Shown in pieces: positions 9,650 to 18,415 of a stretch of 64,000 bases of DNA. A model generated the notes under the pieces. The model worked only from the letters and a program-made list of their open reading frames with translations. It was not told where the DNA came from and made no database searches. The translations under genes and the position numbers were made by a program. Position 1 is the stretch's first letter. Each line of letters begins with the position of its first letter. The stretch spans positions 6,439-70,438 of the forward strand of contig DAMCAP010000014.1 of assembly GCA_032059445.1 (NCBI GenBank), in the 5' to 3' direction. The DNA is from DAMCAP01 sp032059445. GTDB taxonomy: Bacteria; Bacillota; Clostridia; Oscillospirales; Ruminococcaceae.

Positions 9650-9841
9650 TTATCTTTGCTTGGTTTCCTTCGCCTGCTTGGCAAATTCCTCGACCGCCAA
9701 CTTAACCGGCTTCTTATCAAGAAAAACCTTGTTTTCGTCTGCTTCAATGGCGATTTCACGAGCTCGTTTGGCAACCGCCACCACGAAATTATAGTAATCC
9801 TGATCGTTTTGCAGCATTTCAGACATAGCTGGTCTTAGCAT
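9650..9841 (-). CDS. rpoZ: RNA polymerase omega subunit
   Basis: Small (63-residue) subunit that helps assemble and stabilise RNA polymerase. The sequence YYNFVVAVAKRAREI followed by KPVKLAVEEFA matches the conserved omega helices. It is somewhat shorter than E. coli omega but normal for Firmicutes. The start ATG overlaps the stop of gmk by 7 bases, with GAGG about 10 bases upstream. The gmk-rpoZ-coaBC-priA order supports the assignment strongly. Confidence 0.92.
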   Translation of the reverse strand: MLRPAMSEMLQNDQDYYNFVVAVAKRAREIAIEADENKVFLDKKPVKLAVEEFAKQAKETKQR

Positions 9842-10446
9842 AGTTTCTCTACCTCTTTTATAAAGTTATAATTTTTGCGTGTAAGGAGCTTGCCCGCTCG
9901 CACCGCGGCGAGTAAATTCTCCCTAGCGGCGGCAAGGTCATTGTTGATAATAATAAAATCATACTGCTCTGCCATTTTGATTTCATCTCTGGCAGCCGCT
10001 AGCCTGTTATGTATCTGCTGTGCTGTCTCGGTCTGTCGGCCTATCAGCCGTGACCGCAGCTCTTCATAAGAAGGAGGCATCACAAAGATAAACACCGCCT
10101 CGGGGAAGCTCTGCTTAACCTTCATAGCGCCGACTACTTCAATTTCCAGCAGCACGTCGATGCCTGCATCTAGCTTTTGCTCCACAAACTCTCTGGGGGT
10201 GCCGTAATAGTTGCCGTTATACTGGGCATACTCGAGGAATTGATTCTCCTTGATCATCTGCTCAAAGCGATCTCGACTAAGGAAATAATAGCTTTGCCCC
10301 TCTATTTCACCAGCTCTAGGAGCTCTGGTGGTGGCCGATACCGACAAGGCAAAGATCGTATCCTTGATTAAAGGGGCGATAATCGTGCCCTTGCCTACAC
10401 CGGAGGGGCCGGAATAAACGATCAGACTACCTCTGGGTTTACTCAT
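9835..10446 (-). CDS. gmk: Guanylate kinase
   Basis: Phosphorylates GMP to GDP. The product of about 203 residues has the P-loop SGPSGVGKGT, the GMP-binding SVSATTRAPRAGEIEG, YYFLSRDRFEQM and EFVEQ motifs, and RLIGRQTE in the lid. The start at 10446 (MSKPRGSLIV) lies inside the last codons of remA, overlapping it by 8 bases. An upstream in-frame start would add only seven residues without a better SD. It is part of the yicC-remA-gmk-rpoZ operon. Confidence 0.96.
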   Translation of the reverse strand: MSKPRGSLIVYSGPSGVGKGTIIAPLIKDTIFALSVSATTRAPRAGEIEGQSYYFLSRDRFEQMIKENQFLEYAQYNGNYYGTPREFVEQKLDAGIDVLLEIEVVGAMKVKQSFPEAVFIFVMPPSYEELRSRLIGRQTETAQQIHNRLAAARDEIKMAEQYDFIIINNDLAAARENLLAAVRAGKLLTRKNYNFIKEVEKLC

Positions 10447-10699
10447 CGTCCACGTCTTCCTCCTCATCGTTGTCCAGACGATTTGCCACTGTTTCGGGCT
10501 GAATCGCTGACAAGATGATATGGTCAGAGTCGGTGATGATCACCGCGCGGGTCCTTCTGCCGTAGGTGGCATCAATCAGGGTGCCACGATCCCTCGCATC
10601 CTGAATGATCCGCTTAATAGGGGCGGACTCTGGGCTTACGATGGCCACCAGCTTGCGGGCAGATACCATGTTGCCAAAGCCTATATTAATTAGCTTCAC
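10439..10699 (-). CDS. remA: Extracellular-matrix regulator RemA-like DNA-binding protein (DUF370)
   Basis: Short (86-residue) DNA-binding protein. In B. subtilis the homologue activates matrix and osmoprotection genes as a ring-shaped oligomer. The signature runs from INIGFGNMVSARKLVAIVS through SAPIKRIIQDARDRG to DATYGRRTRAVIITDSDHI. The tail is very acidic (NDEEEDVDDE). It starts with GTG at 10699 with AGGAG 8 bases before. Its position between yicC and gmk is the conserved Firmicutes arrangement. Confidence 0.93.
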   Translation of the reverse strand: MKLINIGFGNMVSARKLVAIVSPESAPIKRIIQDARDRGTLIDATYGRRTRAVIITDSDHIILSAIQPETVANRLDNDEEEDVDDE

Positions 10700-10754
10700 T
10701 GCCTATTCTCCTGTTCCTTTGATTTCATCCGTACATCGTGCAATGATCTAAAGT

Positions 10755-11633
10755 CTATTCTATGTTTTGGATCTGCTCTCTGATTTTTTCGATTTCGCTC
10801 TTTAGCTCGATGACCACCATACCGATATCAAAGCTCTGGCTCTTAGAGCCGATGGTATTGACCTCACGGTTTAATTCCTGTATCAAGAAGTCAAGCTTCC
10901 GGCCGATGGCATCTTCTTTACTTAGGATCTCCCTAAATTGCTCTACGTGGCTGTGGAGCCTTACGGTTTCTTCTGCTACAGCTACCCGCTCGGCAAAGAT
11001 CGCCGCCTCGGTCAGCACCCGCTGCTCATCGATACCACGCTCTGCAAGGATGTCGCTTAGCTTGGCAAAGAGCCGATTGCGATAATCCTCAACGGTCTTG
11101 GGAGACTGACGCTCAACCTCCACCACCAATCGACTGACCACATCGAGCCTAGCAGAGATATCTTCCCGCAGCTTGGCACCCTCTGCACTACGCATAGCAA
11201 GGAAGCTCTCGAGGGCTTCGGCAGCGACCTCTTTGACATCCGCCCAGATGGCATCTTCGTCTTCGGGCTTTTTTTCCACTACAAAGATCTCGGGGAATCT
11301 TGCTAGGGTTGATACCTTAATGTCGTCAGTCAGCCCTGTTTCATCGGCCAGCTCCCGAAATGCATTGATATAAGAGCGTGCCAGCTCATGGTTGATCTGC
11401 ACGCTGGCATCTGCCGCTATATTGGAGGTAATAAAGAGGTTGACATCTACCTTACCACGAGAAACCTTCCCCTGTACGAAGCTCTTTAGTCGCTCCTCTA
11501 AGTACCCATAGTTGCCTTTAATCCTGGCAGCAAACTCAAAATAACGGTGGTTGACAGACTTGATCTCTATTGTAATATCTCTGCCGTTTACCACCCGCTG
11601 GCATCTACCAAATCCTGTCATGCTTCTAGCCAT
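10755..11633 (-). CDS. yicC: YicC/YloC-family endoribonuclease
   Basis: Member of the YicC/YloC family, shown in other bacteria to be an RNA endonuclease. The 292 residues begin MARSMTGFGRCQ and include SVNHRYFEFAARI, then a coiled-coil-rich middle and the conserved end GRKLDFLIQELNREVNTIGSK. GGAGG stands 6 bases before the ATG. It is the first gene of the yicC-remA-gmk-rpoZ-coaBC-priA cluster, with a near-consensus promoter about 60 bases upstream. Confidence 0.94.
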   Translation of the reverse strand: MARSMTGFGRCQRVVNGRDITIEIKSVNHRYFEFAARIKGNYGYLEERLKSFVQGKVSRGKVDVNLFITSNIAADASVQINHELARSYINAFRELADETGLTDDIKVSTLARFPEIFVVEKKPEDEDAIWADVKEVAAEALESFLAMRSAEGAKLREDISARLDVVSRLVVEVERQSPKTVEDYRNRLFAKLSDILAERGIDEQRVLTEAAIFAERVAVAEETVRLHSHVEQFREILSKEDAIGRKLDFLIQELNREVNTIGSKSQSFDIGMVVIELKSEIEKIREQIQNIE

Positions 11634-11692
11634 TCTAGTCCTCCTCGTTATGTGAGTTTCAGCGTACTATGGGCGAAATTATCTTACACTAT

Positions 11693-11721
11693 ATAATACC
11701 CTTATGCCGATAATTTGTCAA
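11693..11721 (-). promoter_or_regulatory. Sigma-A promoter of the yicC operon
   Basis: On the minus strand TTGACA (11721-11716), a 17-base spacer and TATTAT (11698-11693). This is a consensus -35 and a 5-of-6 -10, pointing at yicC 60 bases downstream. Confidence 0.85.
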
Positions 11722-11883
11722 TGCACAAGAGGTGCCAAGGAGCAGGTCTCTGCCGTAAAATCCAGCCTCCACTGCCCCAATTTAAGCGATATTCTTTATA
11801 ATTTATTTGGTAATAAATACGAAACAACACCCGACCTGCACCTTTTGGTAATACGCCATCGCTAAGGCTGTACTTAGGATAGC

Positions 11884-12228
11884 TTACTTATGGCCGCAGC
11901 TGGGCTTTAGTTCCTCCAGCCTGCCCTTGGGGTGGTAGCCCATCGATAGCAGCTGCTGCATAGTCGCCTCATCGGCTCTCGTAATATCATAACATTCCGC
12001 CCCCAGCGCCACTGCCCAGTGGAATGCAGCCCTCACGATACCATCGAGCACTTGGGGATCATTGTAATGACAGCGGCAGAGGCAGACGGTATCTTCCTCT
12101 GTCTGAAAGATGCCATATGCCACACAATGCTCCCCTTCACAGGCGGTAAAAACCGCCCCTTGGGGCTCTGTAGTACCTATAAATTCGCTGATTTTGTCTT
12201 GATCAAGCTCCAGCTTTATCGTCAACAT
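11884..12228 (-). CDS. Small GNAT-like hypothetical protein
   Basis: 114-residue protein with the feel of a reduced acetyltransferase fold: VAYGIFQTEEDTVCLCRCHYND, then GIVRAAFHWAVALGAECYDIT and a terminal QLLSMGYHPKGRLEELK, where 'GY/F near the C-terminus' is typical of GNAT proteins. The acetyl-CoA loop (Q/RxxGxG/A) is not recognisable, so activity is uncertain. AAGGA is placed just before the ATG. It lies 39 bases downstream of the rluB-like gene and is probably in the same transcript. Confidence 0.65.
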   Translation of the reverse strand: MLTIKLELDQDKISEFIGTTEPQGAVFTACEGEHCVAYGIFQTEEDTVCLCRCHYNDPQVLDGIVRAAFHWAVALGAECYDITRADEATMQQLLSMGYHPKGRLEELKPSCGHK

Positions 12229-12267
12229 AGTTTTCCTTCCTGTATGATGTTTATCCCTTTACGGAGC

Positions 12268-13131
12268 TTAGCGATCTTGACCCTTTGGGGCAGGGCGTCT
12301 TGCTGTGTTGCTTCTGGGTGCTGGCTTACCGCCTGCTCCTGGTCTGCTGCCTGCTCCTGCTTTATAGGGTGCATAGCTGCGCCTCTTTTTGTCGGGGTTT
12401 GGCTTTGAAGCCTCAAGTGTGACCGCATTTCGGATCATCCCCACTTCATTTGGGCTTAGCTCACGCCACTCTCCCGGCTGAAGCATCCCAAGCTGGAGGG
12501 GGCCGATGGTGGTACGACGGAGCCTTGCTACTTCTAGCCCTACTGCCTCACACATCTTTCTGATCTGGCGGTTTTTGCCCTCTGTAATGGTCATTCGCAG
12601 CACGACTCTTCCCGCTTCCTTAGTTAGCACCGTCACCTGTGCGGGGGCGGTCTTGCCTGTATCGATCTCTACGCCGGTCGAGAGAGCAATCAACTGCTCC
12701 TCGCTGATATCAGGGCGCACAGTCACTCGGTAGGTCTTAGAGATATGGTGCCTTGGGTGCATAATCAGATTGGCAAATTCACCATCATTGGTCAAGAGCA
12801 GCAGACCCTCACTGTCTTTATCAAGCCTGCCGATAGGGTAGACCTTCCCGGGCATATCTTCTACAAACTGAGCGATGCATTTACGCCCTAGCTCGTCCGA
12901 CATGGTGGTAACCCAGCCTCTGGGCTTGTAGAGGGCGATATAATGCTTGTCGGTATTTGCCCTTAGGCTCACCCGCTGACCATCGATGGCGATAATATCC
13001 TTAATAGGGTTGATATCCTGCCCAAGGATAGCCTTGTGACCATTGACTGTCACTCTACCCTGCCCGATTAATTCCTCTGCCTTGCGCCTAGATGCGACGC
13101 CGTTATCCGATAAAACCTTGTGTATTCTCAT
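12268..13131 (-). CDS. rluB: 23S rRNA pseudouridine synthase, RsuA/RluB family
   Basis: Converts uridine to pseudouridine in rRNA. The 287-residue protein has an N-terminal S4 RNA-binding domain (MRIHKVLSDNGVASRRKAEELI) and the catalytic motif GRLDKDSEGLLLLTNDGEF with the essential Asp, then NRQIRKMCEAVGLEV. The C-terminal 45 residues form a basic, Gly/Pro/Ala-rich tail, often disordered in this family. The start at 13131 is chosen for homology, as longer frames lead into non-homologous sequence. RluB versus RluE/RsuA specificity cannot be told from sequence alone. Confidence 0.9.
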   Translation of the reverse strand: MRIHKVLSDNGVASRRKAEELIGQGRVTVNGHKAILGQDINPIKDIIAIDGQRVSLRANTDKHYIALYKPRGWVTTMSDELGRKCIAQFVEDMPGKVYPIGRLDKDSEGLLLLTNDGEFANLIMHPRHHISKTYRVTVRPDISEEQLIALSTGVEIDTGKTAPAQVTVLTKEAGRVVLRMTITEGKNRQIRKMCEAVGLEVARLRRTTIGPLQLGMLQPGEWRELSPNEVGMIRNAVTLEASKPNPDKKRRSYAPYKAGAGSRPGAGGKPAPRSNTARRPAPKGQDR

Positions 13132-13254
13132 ACTTTTTCCGTTCTGCCCAAAAGGCCATGTATTTATTATCCTGAGCCAAAAGGCTCGCTTATTGATTGA
13201 AACTCCCCTCGCAAGGCTCTGCCTAGCACAACCTTGCAAAGGGAACTATGTTGG

Positions 13255-14502
13255 TTATTTACTCTGCCGAAACCAGCTATCCCAAAATCTTTCTTTGACA
13301 GTGGCTGCCACGGTTTCTGCTGCAATTACTGGAGCAGTAGCAAGCTTACTATCCCCTAGTGTCATGACTACCTCACCTACAGGCTCCCCTTTTTTGATAG
13401 GTGCGTATACAAAAGGCGGTATATTGATCGAAATTGAAATATGCGCCGCCTCTTCTTCGGTTAAATATGCGCCAAATTCCCAAGGCACCTGTAGTGATAG
13501 CCGTGGCTTTACACCACCGGTTACCGCCACACTTGCATTCTCCACACGATCGTTTACCTTTAGGAAGTGAAGGCTATCAAACGCCCACTCAAACATAGCA
13601 CGATGGGTGTTAAAATCATCTGCGGCATTTAGGGTAACCATCACCAGCGTCAAGCCATCCCGCTCTGCTGCCGATACAAGGCATCTGCCTGCTTTTTTGG
13701 TAAAGCCGGTCTTGACGCCAATGGCATCTTCGTAGCTGCCGATCAATTTATTGTGGTTGTGGAGCGTGCGCATATAGGGTGGATTACCATATTTTACATT
13801 GAGGTAGTGGCTGGAGCATAGCTTTACAAATTCATCATTTTGAAGGGCTCGGGAGGCGAGCAATGCCATATCATAGGCAGTGGAGTAATGCTCTCCTTGG
13901 TCAAGCCCCGAAGCAGTGCTAAAATAGGTATTGCTCATCCCGATTTTGGCAGCATAATCATTCATCAGCTGGGCAAAAGCAGCTTCACTGCCCGAAATCC
14001 GCACAGCGGCAGCTCTTGCGCCATCATTTGCCGAAGGCAGAAGCATCCCTGCTGCCAAGGTGCGCAGCGTGGTCTTATCTCCCTGCTGAAGCCCCATGCT
14101 GCTACCCTCTACGGTGATAGCACTGGTATCTACCGTAAAGAACTCATCAAGATTTGGCTGCTCTAGGGTGATCAAGGCAGTCATGATCTTAGTGGTACTA
14201 GCCATCGGCAGCTTTTCATTGGGAGCACCCGATAAAATCATCCGACCCGAAGCTGCGTCCATCAGCACCCAGCCTTTGGCTTGCACCGCGGGAGGAGGAG
14301 TGACGGGGGGCTCAGCATCGGTACCCTTGATGGTGTTGATGGCGAGGCCGGTACGGTTGTAGGGGGACCGCAGCATATAGCGCTCCCCTCCATCGGGAAG
14401 CATCTGGGGCTTTAAAAGGCTTGCCAAGCCCGCTGCCCATAGCAACGCAACTAAGGCAATATTTCGCACGCGCTTAAATAAGCTGGTCTGCTTTTTTACC
14501 AC
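13255..14502 (-). CDS. dacF: D-alanyl-D-alanine carboxypeptidase (DacF-like PBP5 family)
   Basis: Trims the terminal D-Ala from peptidoglycan stem peptides. The 415-residue protein has an N-terminal hydrophobic anchor/signal (NIALVALLWAAGLASLL), the SxxK motif in MASTTKIMTALI, SxN in PSANDGARAAA, the KTG triad in IGVKTGFTKKAGR, and a C-terminal PBP5-type beta domain. It starts with GTG at 14502, with GGAAGGTGG 9 bases upstream. Being next to gerW and scpAB suggests the sporulation-associated DacF, but a second paralogue lies at 28691-29884, so the subtype is an inference. Confidence 0.88.
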   Translation of the reverse strand: MVKKQTSLFKRVRNIALVALLWAAGLASLLKPQMLPDGGERYMLRSPYNRTGLAINTIKGTDAEPPVTPPPAVQAKGWVLMDAASGRMILSGAPNEKLPMASTTKIMTALITLEQPNLDEFFTVDTSAITVEGSSMGLQQGDKTTLRTLAAGMLLPSANDGARAAAVRISGSEAAFAQLMNDYAAKIGMSNTYFSTASGLDQGEHYSTAYDMALLASRALQNDEFVKLCSSHYLNVKYGNPPYMRTLHNHNKLIGSYEDAIGVKTGFTKKAGRCLVSAAERDGLTLVMVTLNAADDFNTHRAMFEWAFDSLHFLKVNDRVENASVAVTGGVKPRLSLQVPWEFGAYLTEEEAAHISISINIPPFVYAPIKKGEPVGEVVMTLGDSKLATAPVIAAETVAATVKERFWDSWFRQSK

Positions 14503-14566
14503 CTTCGACTGCCACCTTCCCTTTTGTTTATTACAAAAAAGTTATATGCAGTCAAAGTGGGGTTTA

Positions 14567-14977
14567 TTACTCTGGAATTATGGGTGAATGTGGGGCTTTG
14601 CGCTTAGCAACAGTATCTGACACCAGACCCGAAACCTTGTCAAATAATCCGGGGATCATATTGACGATACGATCAGCCGTATTATCGGCAGTTGCTACCT
14701 GGAGAATATCCACCTTGCCACCGGTAATCACAATAAAAGCAAGAGGGGTGATGGTCACACCGCCGCCGCTTCCTCCGCCAAAAGGCATCGCTGACTTGCC
14801 GCTTGGCAGCTCAGTGCCGCCGCTGGCAAAGCCAAAAGCTACCTTAGAAATCGGGATAATGGTGGTACCCTCAGTGGGGGTAATTGGGGTACCGATAACT
14901 GTATTGGCGTCCACCAGCTTGCGCAGGTTATCCAGTGAGGTATCGAGTATTTCTCCAATTGGGTGTTTGTTTTCCAT
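14567..14977 (-). CDS. ytfJ: GerW-family sporulation protein (YtfJ)
   Basis: About 136 residues, with the family signature: MENKHPIGEILDTSLDNLRK, TPITPTEGTTIIPISKVAFGF, a glycine-rich stretch (PFGGGSGGG) and PLAFIVITGGKVDIL. In B. subtilis the homologue is needed for germination of spores after superdormancy treatment. The ATG at 14977 overlaps nothing and follows the DUF2953 stop directly, with AAAGGA about 10 bases upstream. The DUF2953-ytfJ pair downstream of scpAB is a conserved sporulation cluster. Confidence 0.93.
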   Translation of the reverse strand: MENKHPIGEILDTSLDNLRKLVDANTVIGTPITPTEGTTIIPISKVAFGFASGGTELPSGKSAMPFGGGSGGGVTITPLAFIVITGGKVDILQVATADNTADRIVNMIPGLFDKVSGLVSDTVAKRKAPHSPIIPE

Positions 14978-14979
14978 AA

Positions 14980-15612
14980 TCACTGCACATCCTTTTCTTT
15001 TGTTGTGGTTGTTGTTTTTTTATCGCCTTTAATGAGCTTCATTACCGGCCCAAAGGCCGCTATCAATATATTGACTGCCGCAATCAGCACGATGATGGGG
15101 ATAATCCTCACCTTAAAATATACATAATGCTGGTCGGTATCTCCCGTAAAATCGGGCTGCACCAATAGGGTACGGGGGCGGATGTCAAAGAAATTTCTAA
15201 GTAAGCCCAGCACACCATGGAGATAAGCCTGCACCTGCCCCAAAGCAATTGCAGTAGTAGCTGCATCTCCTCGGGCCACCAGTATACCAATATCTAGATC
15301 ATAAAATTTGATTTTGCCCACCAGCCACTTGACCCAGCGCCAGAGCTTTGGCAATAGCTCCTGCGCCATCTTCCAGATTTCTTTGAAGTCAAATGAGGGA
15401 TCTTTTTCCTCCTTGGGCTTTTTTTCCGCCGGAGGCTTTGGCTGCTCTTTCTTTTGCTTTTTTGGTTTTACAGGGGCAGGTAGCAGCTGCTTGCGAAACC
15501 ACAGTACCTTGACCCAAACCATGAGATCTTCATGATATTTTAGCTCCAAAACCACCGGTATGCACAGCAACAGCACAATACCCAGCAATATCCATAGGAA
15601 TAGTATGTCCAT
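14980..15612 (-). CDS. DUF2953 membrane protein
   Basis: About 210 residues with an N-terminal transmembrane helix (ILFLWILLGIVLLLC), a Lys/Pro/Glu-rich linker (about residues 50-75) and a second hydrophobic segment near the C-terminus (IIPIIVLIAAVNILIAAF). The middle IGILVARGDAATTAIALGQVQ resembles the DUF2953 family, which is almost always found beside ytfJ in sporulating Firmicutes. The function is unknown. The start is uncertain: an AAGGAG lies only two bases before the ATG, which is unusually close, and GTG at 15615 is the alternative. Confidence 0.8.
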   Translation of the reverse strand: MDILFLWILLGIVLLLCIPVVLELKYHEDLMVWVKVLWFRKQLLPAPVKPKKQKKEQPKPPAEKKPKEEKDPSFDFKEIWKMAQELLPKLWRWVKWLVGKIKFYDLDIGILVARGDAATTAIALGQVQAYLHGVLGLLRNFFDIRPRTLLVQPDFTGDTDQHYVYFKVRIIPIIVLIAAVNILIAAFGPVMKLIKGDKKTTTTTKEKDVQ

Positions 15613-15703
15613 CACTCCTTACCGGTATTAAAGAGGTTTTGCCGTCTATCAAAGTATGCTACCCCATAAGGGGAACTATACCAAAAGCGCAAAATATCAA
15701 AGC

Positions 15704-16249
15704 TTATAAAAGGCTTAACTGTCGCTCTTCTTCGGCCTCGGCTGCCTCCACCCTTAGCTCAGGTAGCTCATCTAATGAAGATAGCCCAAAGGTCCGCAAG
15801 AAGTTATCGGTCACCCGATACGCGATTGGTCTGCCGGGCAGCTCTAGTCTGCCTGCCTCCTCGCAGAGGCCTTTTTCGATCAACCCGCCCAAAGCAGAGC
15901 TGCAATCTACTCCTCTGACCTGCTCGATAAATGCCTTGGTCACCGGCTGATTATAAGCGATGATCGCCAAGATTTCCAAAGATGCCTGTGAAAGAGGCGT
16001 ATGTCGCTTCTGCTCCAAGGCTGCTCGTATCACAGGAGTAAATCGCTGACGGGTCGCTAGCTGATAGCGACTGCCAAGCTTTAGCACCATCAAGGCACCA
16101 TCCTGCTCGTCGAGGTTGGCAGATAGCAGGTCCATCATCAGCTGGCATTCGTCGATATGTATCCCAAGCGCCGCCGCAATCCTGCTTAGCTCTATCGGCT
16201 CCCCTGAGGCAAACAAAATCGCAAGTATCGATTGTGAAATTTGATCCAT
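15704..16249 (-). CDS. scpB: Segregation and condensation protein B
   Basis: Kleisin-interacting winged-helix subunit of the SMC-ScpAB condensin complex. The 181 residues contain AILFASGEPIELSRIAAALGI, the winged-helix region LSQASLEILAIIAYNQPVTKAFIEQVRGV and GRPIAYRVTDNFLRTFGL. It starts 2 bases after the scpA stop, with GGGGAG within the end of scpA. Length is normal. The acidic C-terminal tail (EAAEAEEE) is typical. Confidence 0.96.
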   Translation of the reverse strand: MDQISQSILAILFASGEPIELSRIAAALGIHIDECQLMMDLLSANLDEQDGALMVLKLGSRYQLATRQRFTPVIRAALEQKRHTPLSQASLEILAIIAYNQPVTKAFIEQVRGVDCSSALGGLIEKGLCEEAGRLELPGRPIAYRVTDNFLRTFGLSSLDELPELRVEAAEAEEERQLSLL

Positions 16250-16251
16250 CC

Positions 16252-16986
16252 TTACTGCTCCCCCGGCTTACTTCTTAACTTGTCTGCGTTTTTAACCAGT
16301 GTAATACTGGTATTGTCAGGGTCAGTGACCACCCTGCCTGCCTTGATCAGCTCTAAGATGCCCAGAAACGTGGCTACGATGTGGCTCCTGCTCTCGGCTC
16401 CTACAAAAGCCTGCTCAAAGTCCATGCTGCCCTTGCGGTATAAGCGCTTAAGTACATTGATGATGCGAGAGGTCACCGATACCGTGCGGCGCGAAACCAG
16501 CTGGGCAAACTGAGCGGGGCTTGGTGCCGCCTTACGCCGCTTCACCGACTCACTGATCCCCATCTGTATAAGCAGTGCCGAAAGGGGCATGGTGCCTGTG
16601 TAGGTGGGGTCTAGTTGCAGATCCATCGGTGCCCTCACATACACAAGGTGCTTTGCCTCCCGCTCTCTGAGGAATTCCGCCGCCGCCCGGCAAGCCTGAT
16701 ACTCCATCAATTGCTGGGTTAGCTGGCTTTTTAGGTCTTTGGCTTCGTCCTCGTGCTTGGGCAGTAGCATGACCGTCTTGATATGCACCAGATGCGCTGC
16801 CATCTCGATAAAGGCGCTATCCACCTCTAGGTCGATGTCTGCACGATGATCAATAAAATGCAGATACTGCTCAAGGAGCAGCGAAATCTCAATATCTTCA
16901 ATATTTAGCTTATGCTTTGAGATCAAGTGGAGCATCAGCTCTAAAGGGCCCTCAAATTCTGACAGCTTAAAGGTAGGGTAGACCAT
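16252..16986 (-). CDS. scpA: Segregation and condensation protein A (kleisin)
   Basis: Kleisin subunit that bridges the SMC heads in chromosome condensation. The 244-residue protein begins with the conserved FKLSEFEGPLELMLHLISKH, followed by DIEISLLLEQYLHF, and ends with a winged-helix region (VATFLGILELIKAGRV). AGGGGGAG is close to the ATG. It lies 9 bases after the protease gene and directly before scpB, the standard pairing. Confidence 0.96.
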   Translation of the reverse strand: MVYPTFKLSEFEGPLELMLHLISKHKLNIEDIEISLLLEQYLHFIDHRADIDLEVDSAFIEMAAHLVHIKTVMLLPKHEDEAKDLKSQLTQQLMEYQACRAAAEFLREREAKHLVYVRAPMDLQLDPTYTGTMPLSALLIQMGISESVKRRKAAPSPAQFAQLVSRRTVSVTSRIINVLKRLYRKGSMDFEQAFVGAESRSHIVATFLGILELIKAGRVVTDPDNTSITLVKNADKLRSKPGEQ

Positions 16987-16995
16987 AGGCTCCCC

Positions 16996-17661
16996 CTAAA
17001 ACAAAAGCTGCACTGGGAACAAAATCAGCAATGCAATCTTGTCTACCAGCATATACAGCAGGGAGGACAAAAAGCCCAGAGGGCCATTGAGCAGTCCGGC
17101 AAAAACGATCAGCATTAGTGCCATACCGATCATCTGCTCTTTTTCGGCGATCTGCCAGTAGAGCCTTGGGGGTAGCAGCACCGAAGCTACCCGCCATCCA
17201 TCTAGAGGCGGTATAGGCAGCAGGTTAAAGACTGCAAGGGTGATGTTGGCAAAAACCATGATCTGCAGCACCTGCACCGGCCCATAAACCAAATCAAAAA
17301 TCTGCGGCATGACCATCCCCCCAAACCGCAGAAGCCTGTAAAGCACCAGCGACACCAGAGCGAGCAAAATATTAGAGGCAGGCCCTGCAAGGCTGGTGAG
17401 GATGATCCCCATTTTGCGATCTTTAAAGTGGAAGCTGTTGACAGGCACCGGCTTGGCCCAGCCTACTCCCACCAGCAATATCATCAGTGCACCCACAGGG
17501 TCGATATGGTCAAAGGGGTTGAGTGAAAGCCGCTTACCATATCGTGCAGTGTCATCTCCCATCTTAGAGGCAACCCAAGCATGAGCCGCTTCGTGGACGG
17601 GAATGGAGGTAAGGAGCACAATTGCTCTGGCAATCACGGTGTACAAGCTAAGGTTAAACAT
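16996..17661 (-). CDS. Site-2-protease-like M50 membrane metallopeptidase
   Basis: Intramembrane zinc protease homologue of 221 residues. The first helix carries the zinc motif HEAAH within SIPVHEAAHAWVASKMGDDTA, followed by SLNPFDHIDPVG, and a later helix carries NLLPIPPLDGW, the third zinc ligand region. This compact YwhC-type subfamily is regularly found upstream of scpA-scpB in Firmicutes. The substrate is unknown. A promoter with a 218-base leader lies upstream (17880-17908). Confidence 0.92.
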   Translation of the reverse strand: MFNLSLYTVIARAIVLLTSIPVHEAAHAWVASKMGDDTARYGKRLSLNPFDHIDPVGALMILLVGVGWAKPVPVNSFHFKDRKMGIILTSLAGPASNILLALVSLVLYRLLRFGGMVMPQIFDLVYGPVQVLQIMVFANITLAVFNLLPIPPLDGWRVASVLLPPRLYWQIAEKEQMIGMALMLIVFAGLLNGPLGFLSSLLYMLVDKIALLILFPVQLLF

Positions 17662-17879
17662 ATTTGTCCAATCTGTTGCCGCCGCTGCAACGACTTATTC
17701 CCGCGGCCTAAATCTAGGGAAAAGTCCTTCTCTATTGCTCTCAGGGCTGCAATGCTTTGCCTAACACCGATCAACAGTACACGCCTTATAGCAGTACCGC
17801 CAAACCAAAGCTGCACCTGTGCAAAAAATTTACGCATTTTTATGGAGCTCTGCTCATATATAGACGAATCCATCTTATT

Positions 17880-17908
17880 ATTATAGCGATTTTACTAGCG
17901 GAAATCAA
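17880..17908 (-). promoter_or_regulatory. Sigma-A promoter of the M50 protease-scpAB operon
   Basis: Minus-strand TTGATT (17908-17903), 17-base spacer, TATAAT (17885-17880). It lies 219 bases before the protease start, giving a long untranslated leader (17662-17879) that has no gene I can support. Confidence 0.75.
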
Positions 17909-17990
17909 CCAATGTTCTGTATAATGGATGAATTTTTGGCAGTTTTGCGCTTTAGTTCCTATAGAAACCATACTTTTGCGAAATAAACAC

Positions 17991-18019
17991 TTGATTTTGT
18001 ATTTTGCTTGTGATAGAAT
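17991..18019 (+). promoter_or_regulatory. Sigma-A promoter of rpmB
   Basis: TTGATT (17991-17996), 17-base spacer, TAGAAT (18014-18019), 45 bases before the rpmB start. It is divergent from the M50-scpAB promoter about 80 bases away. Confidence 0.75.
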
Positions 18020-18063
18020 ACTAATGTTATGAATCCCACAGGAACAATAAGGAGGTGCAGAAA

Positions 18064-18252
18064 ATGGCAAAATGCGATATCTGCGGCAAGGGAGTAAGCT
18101 TCGGTATTAAGGTCTCTCACTCTCATAGGAGATCTAATAGAACCTGGAAGCCAAACGTAAAGAAGGTTAAGGCAATCGTCAAGGGAACCCCTTGTCACAT
18201 TTACACCTGCACCCGTTGCTTACGCTCGGGCAAGGTTACCAGAGCCATATAA
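18064..18252 (+). CDS. rpmB: 50S ribosomal protein L28, zinc-binding (C+) form
   Basis: Structural protein of the large subunit, 62 residues. MAKCDICGKG carries the first Cys pair (C4, C7) and YTCTRCLRSGKV the second, so this is the zinc-ribbon version. HSHRRSNRTWKPNVKKV is the conserved rRNA-binding core. AAGGAGGTG is ideally placed before the ATG; three extra upstream codons are not needed. It is a single-gene transcript with its own promoter and terminator. Confidence 0.97.
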   Translation: MAKCDICGKGVSFGIKVSHSHRRSNRTWKPNVKKVKAIVKGTPCHIYTCTRCLRSGKVTRAI

Positions 18253-18273
18253 CCGCTTTTATAAGCCGTCCAT

Positions 18274-18306
18274 CAAAAGCTGCGAAATTCGCAGCTTTTT
18301 TTGTTT
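18274..18306 (+). terminator. Rho-independent terminator of rpmB
   Basis: Perfect stem AAGCTGCGAA/TTCGCAGCTT followed by a run of seven T, 22 bases after the rpmB stop. Confidence 0.9.
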
Positions 18307-18415
18307 TTCCCTTGATACCCCAAGACTTGGCACTGTATATTTCTCCTTTGGCTGACCATATTGTAAGATAGAGCCGTCGCAAAAAACAAACAGCGCCGGA
18401 CAAGGAGTGAAGATC

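Noticed and set aside
9239..9838. 199-codon plus-strand open frame over coaBC and rpoZ
   Set aside because: Antisense to two well-supported genes; a shadow of their codon bias.
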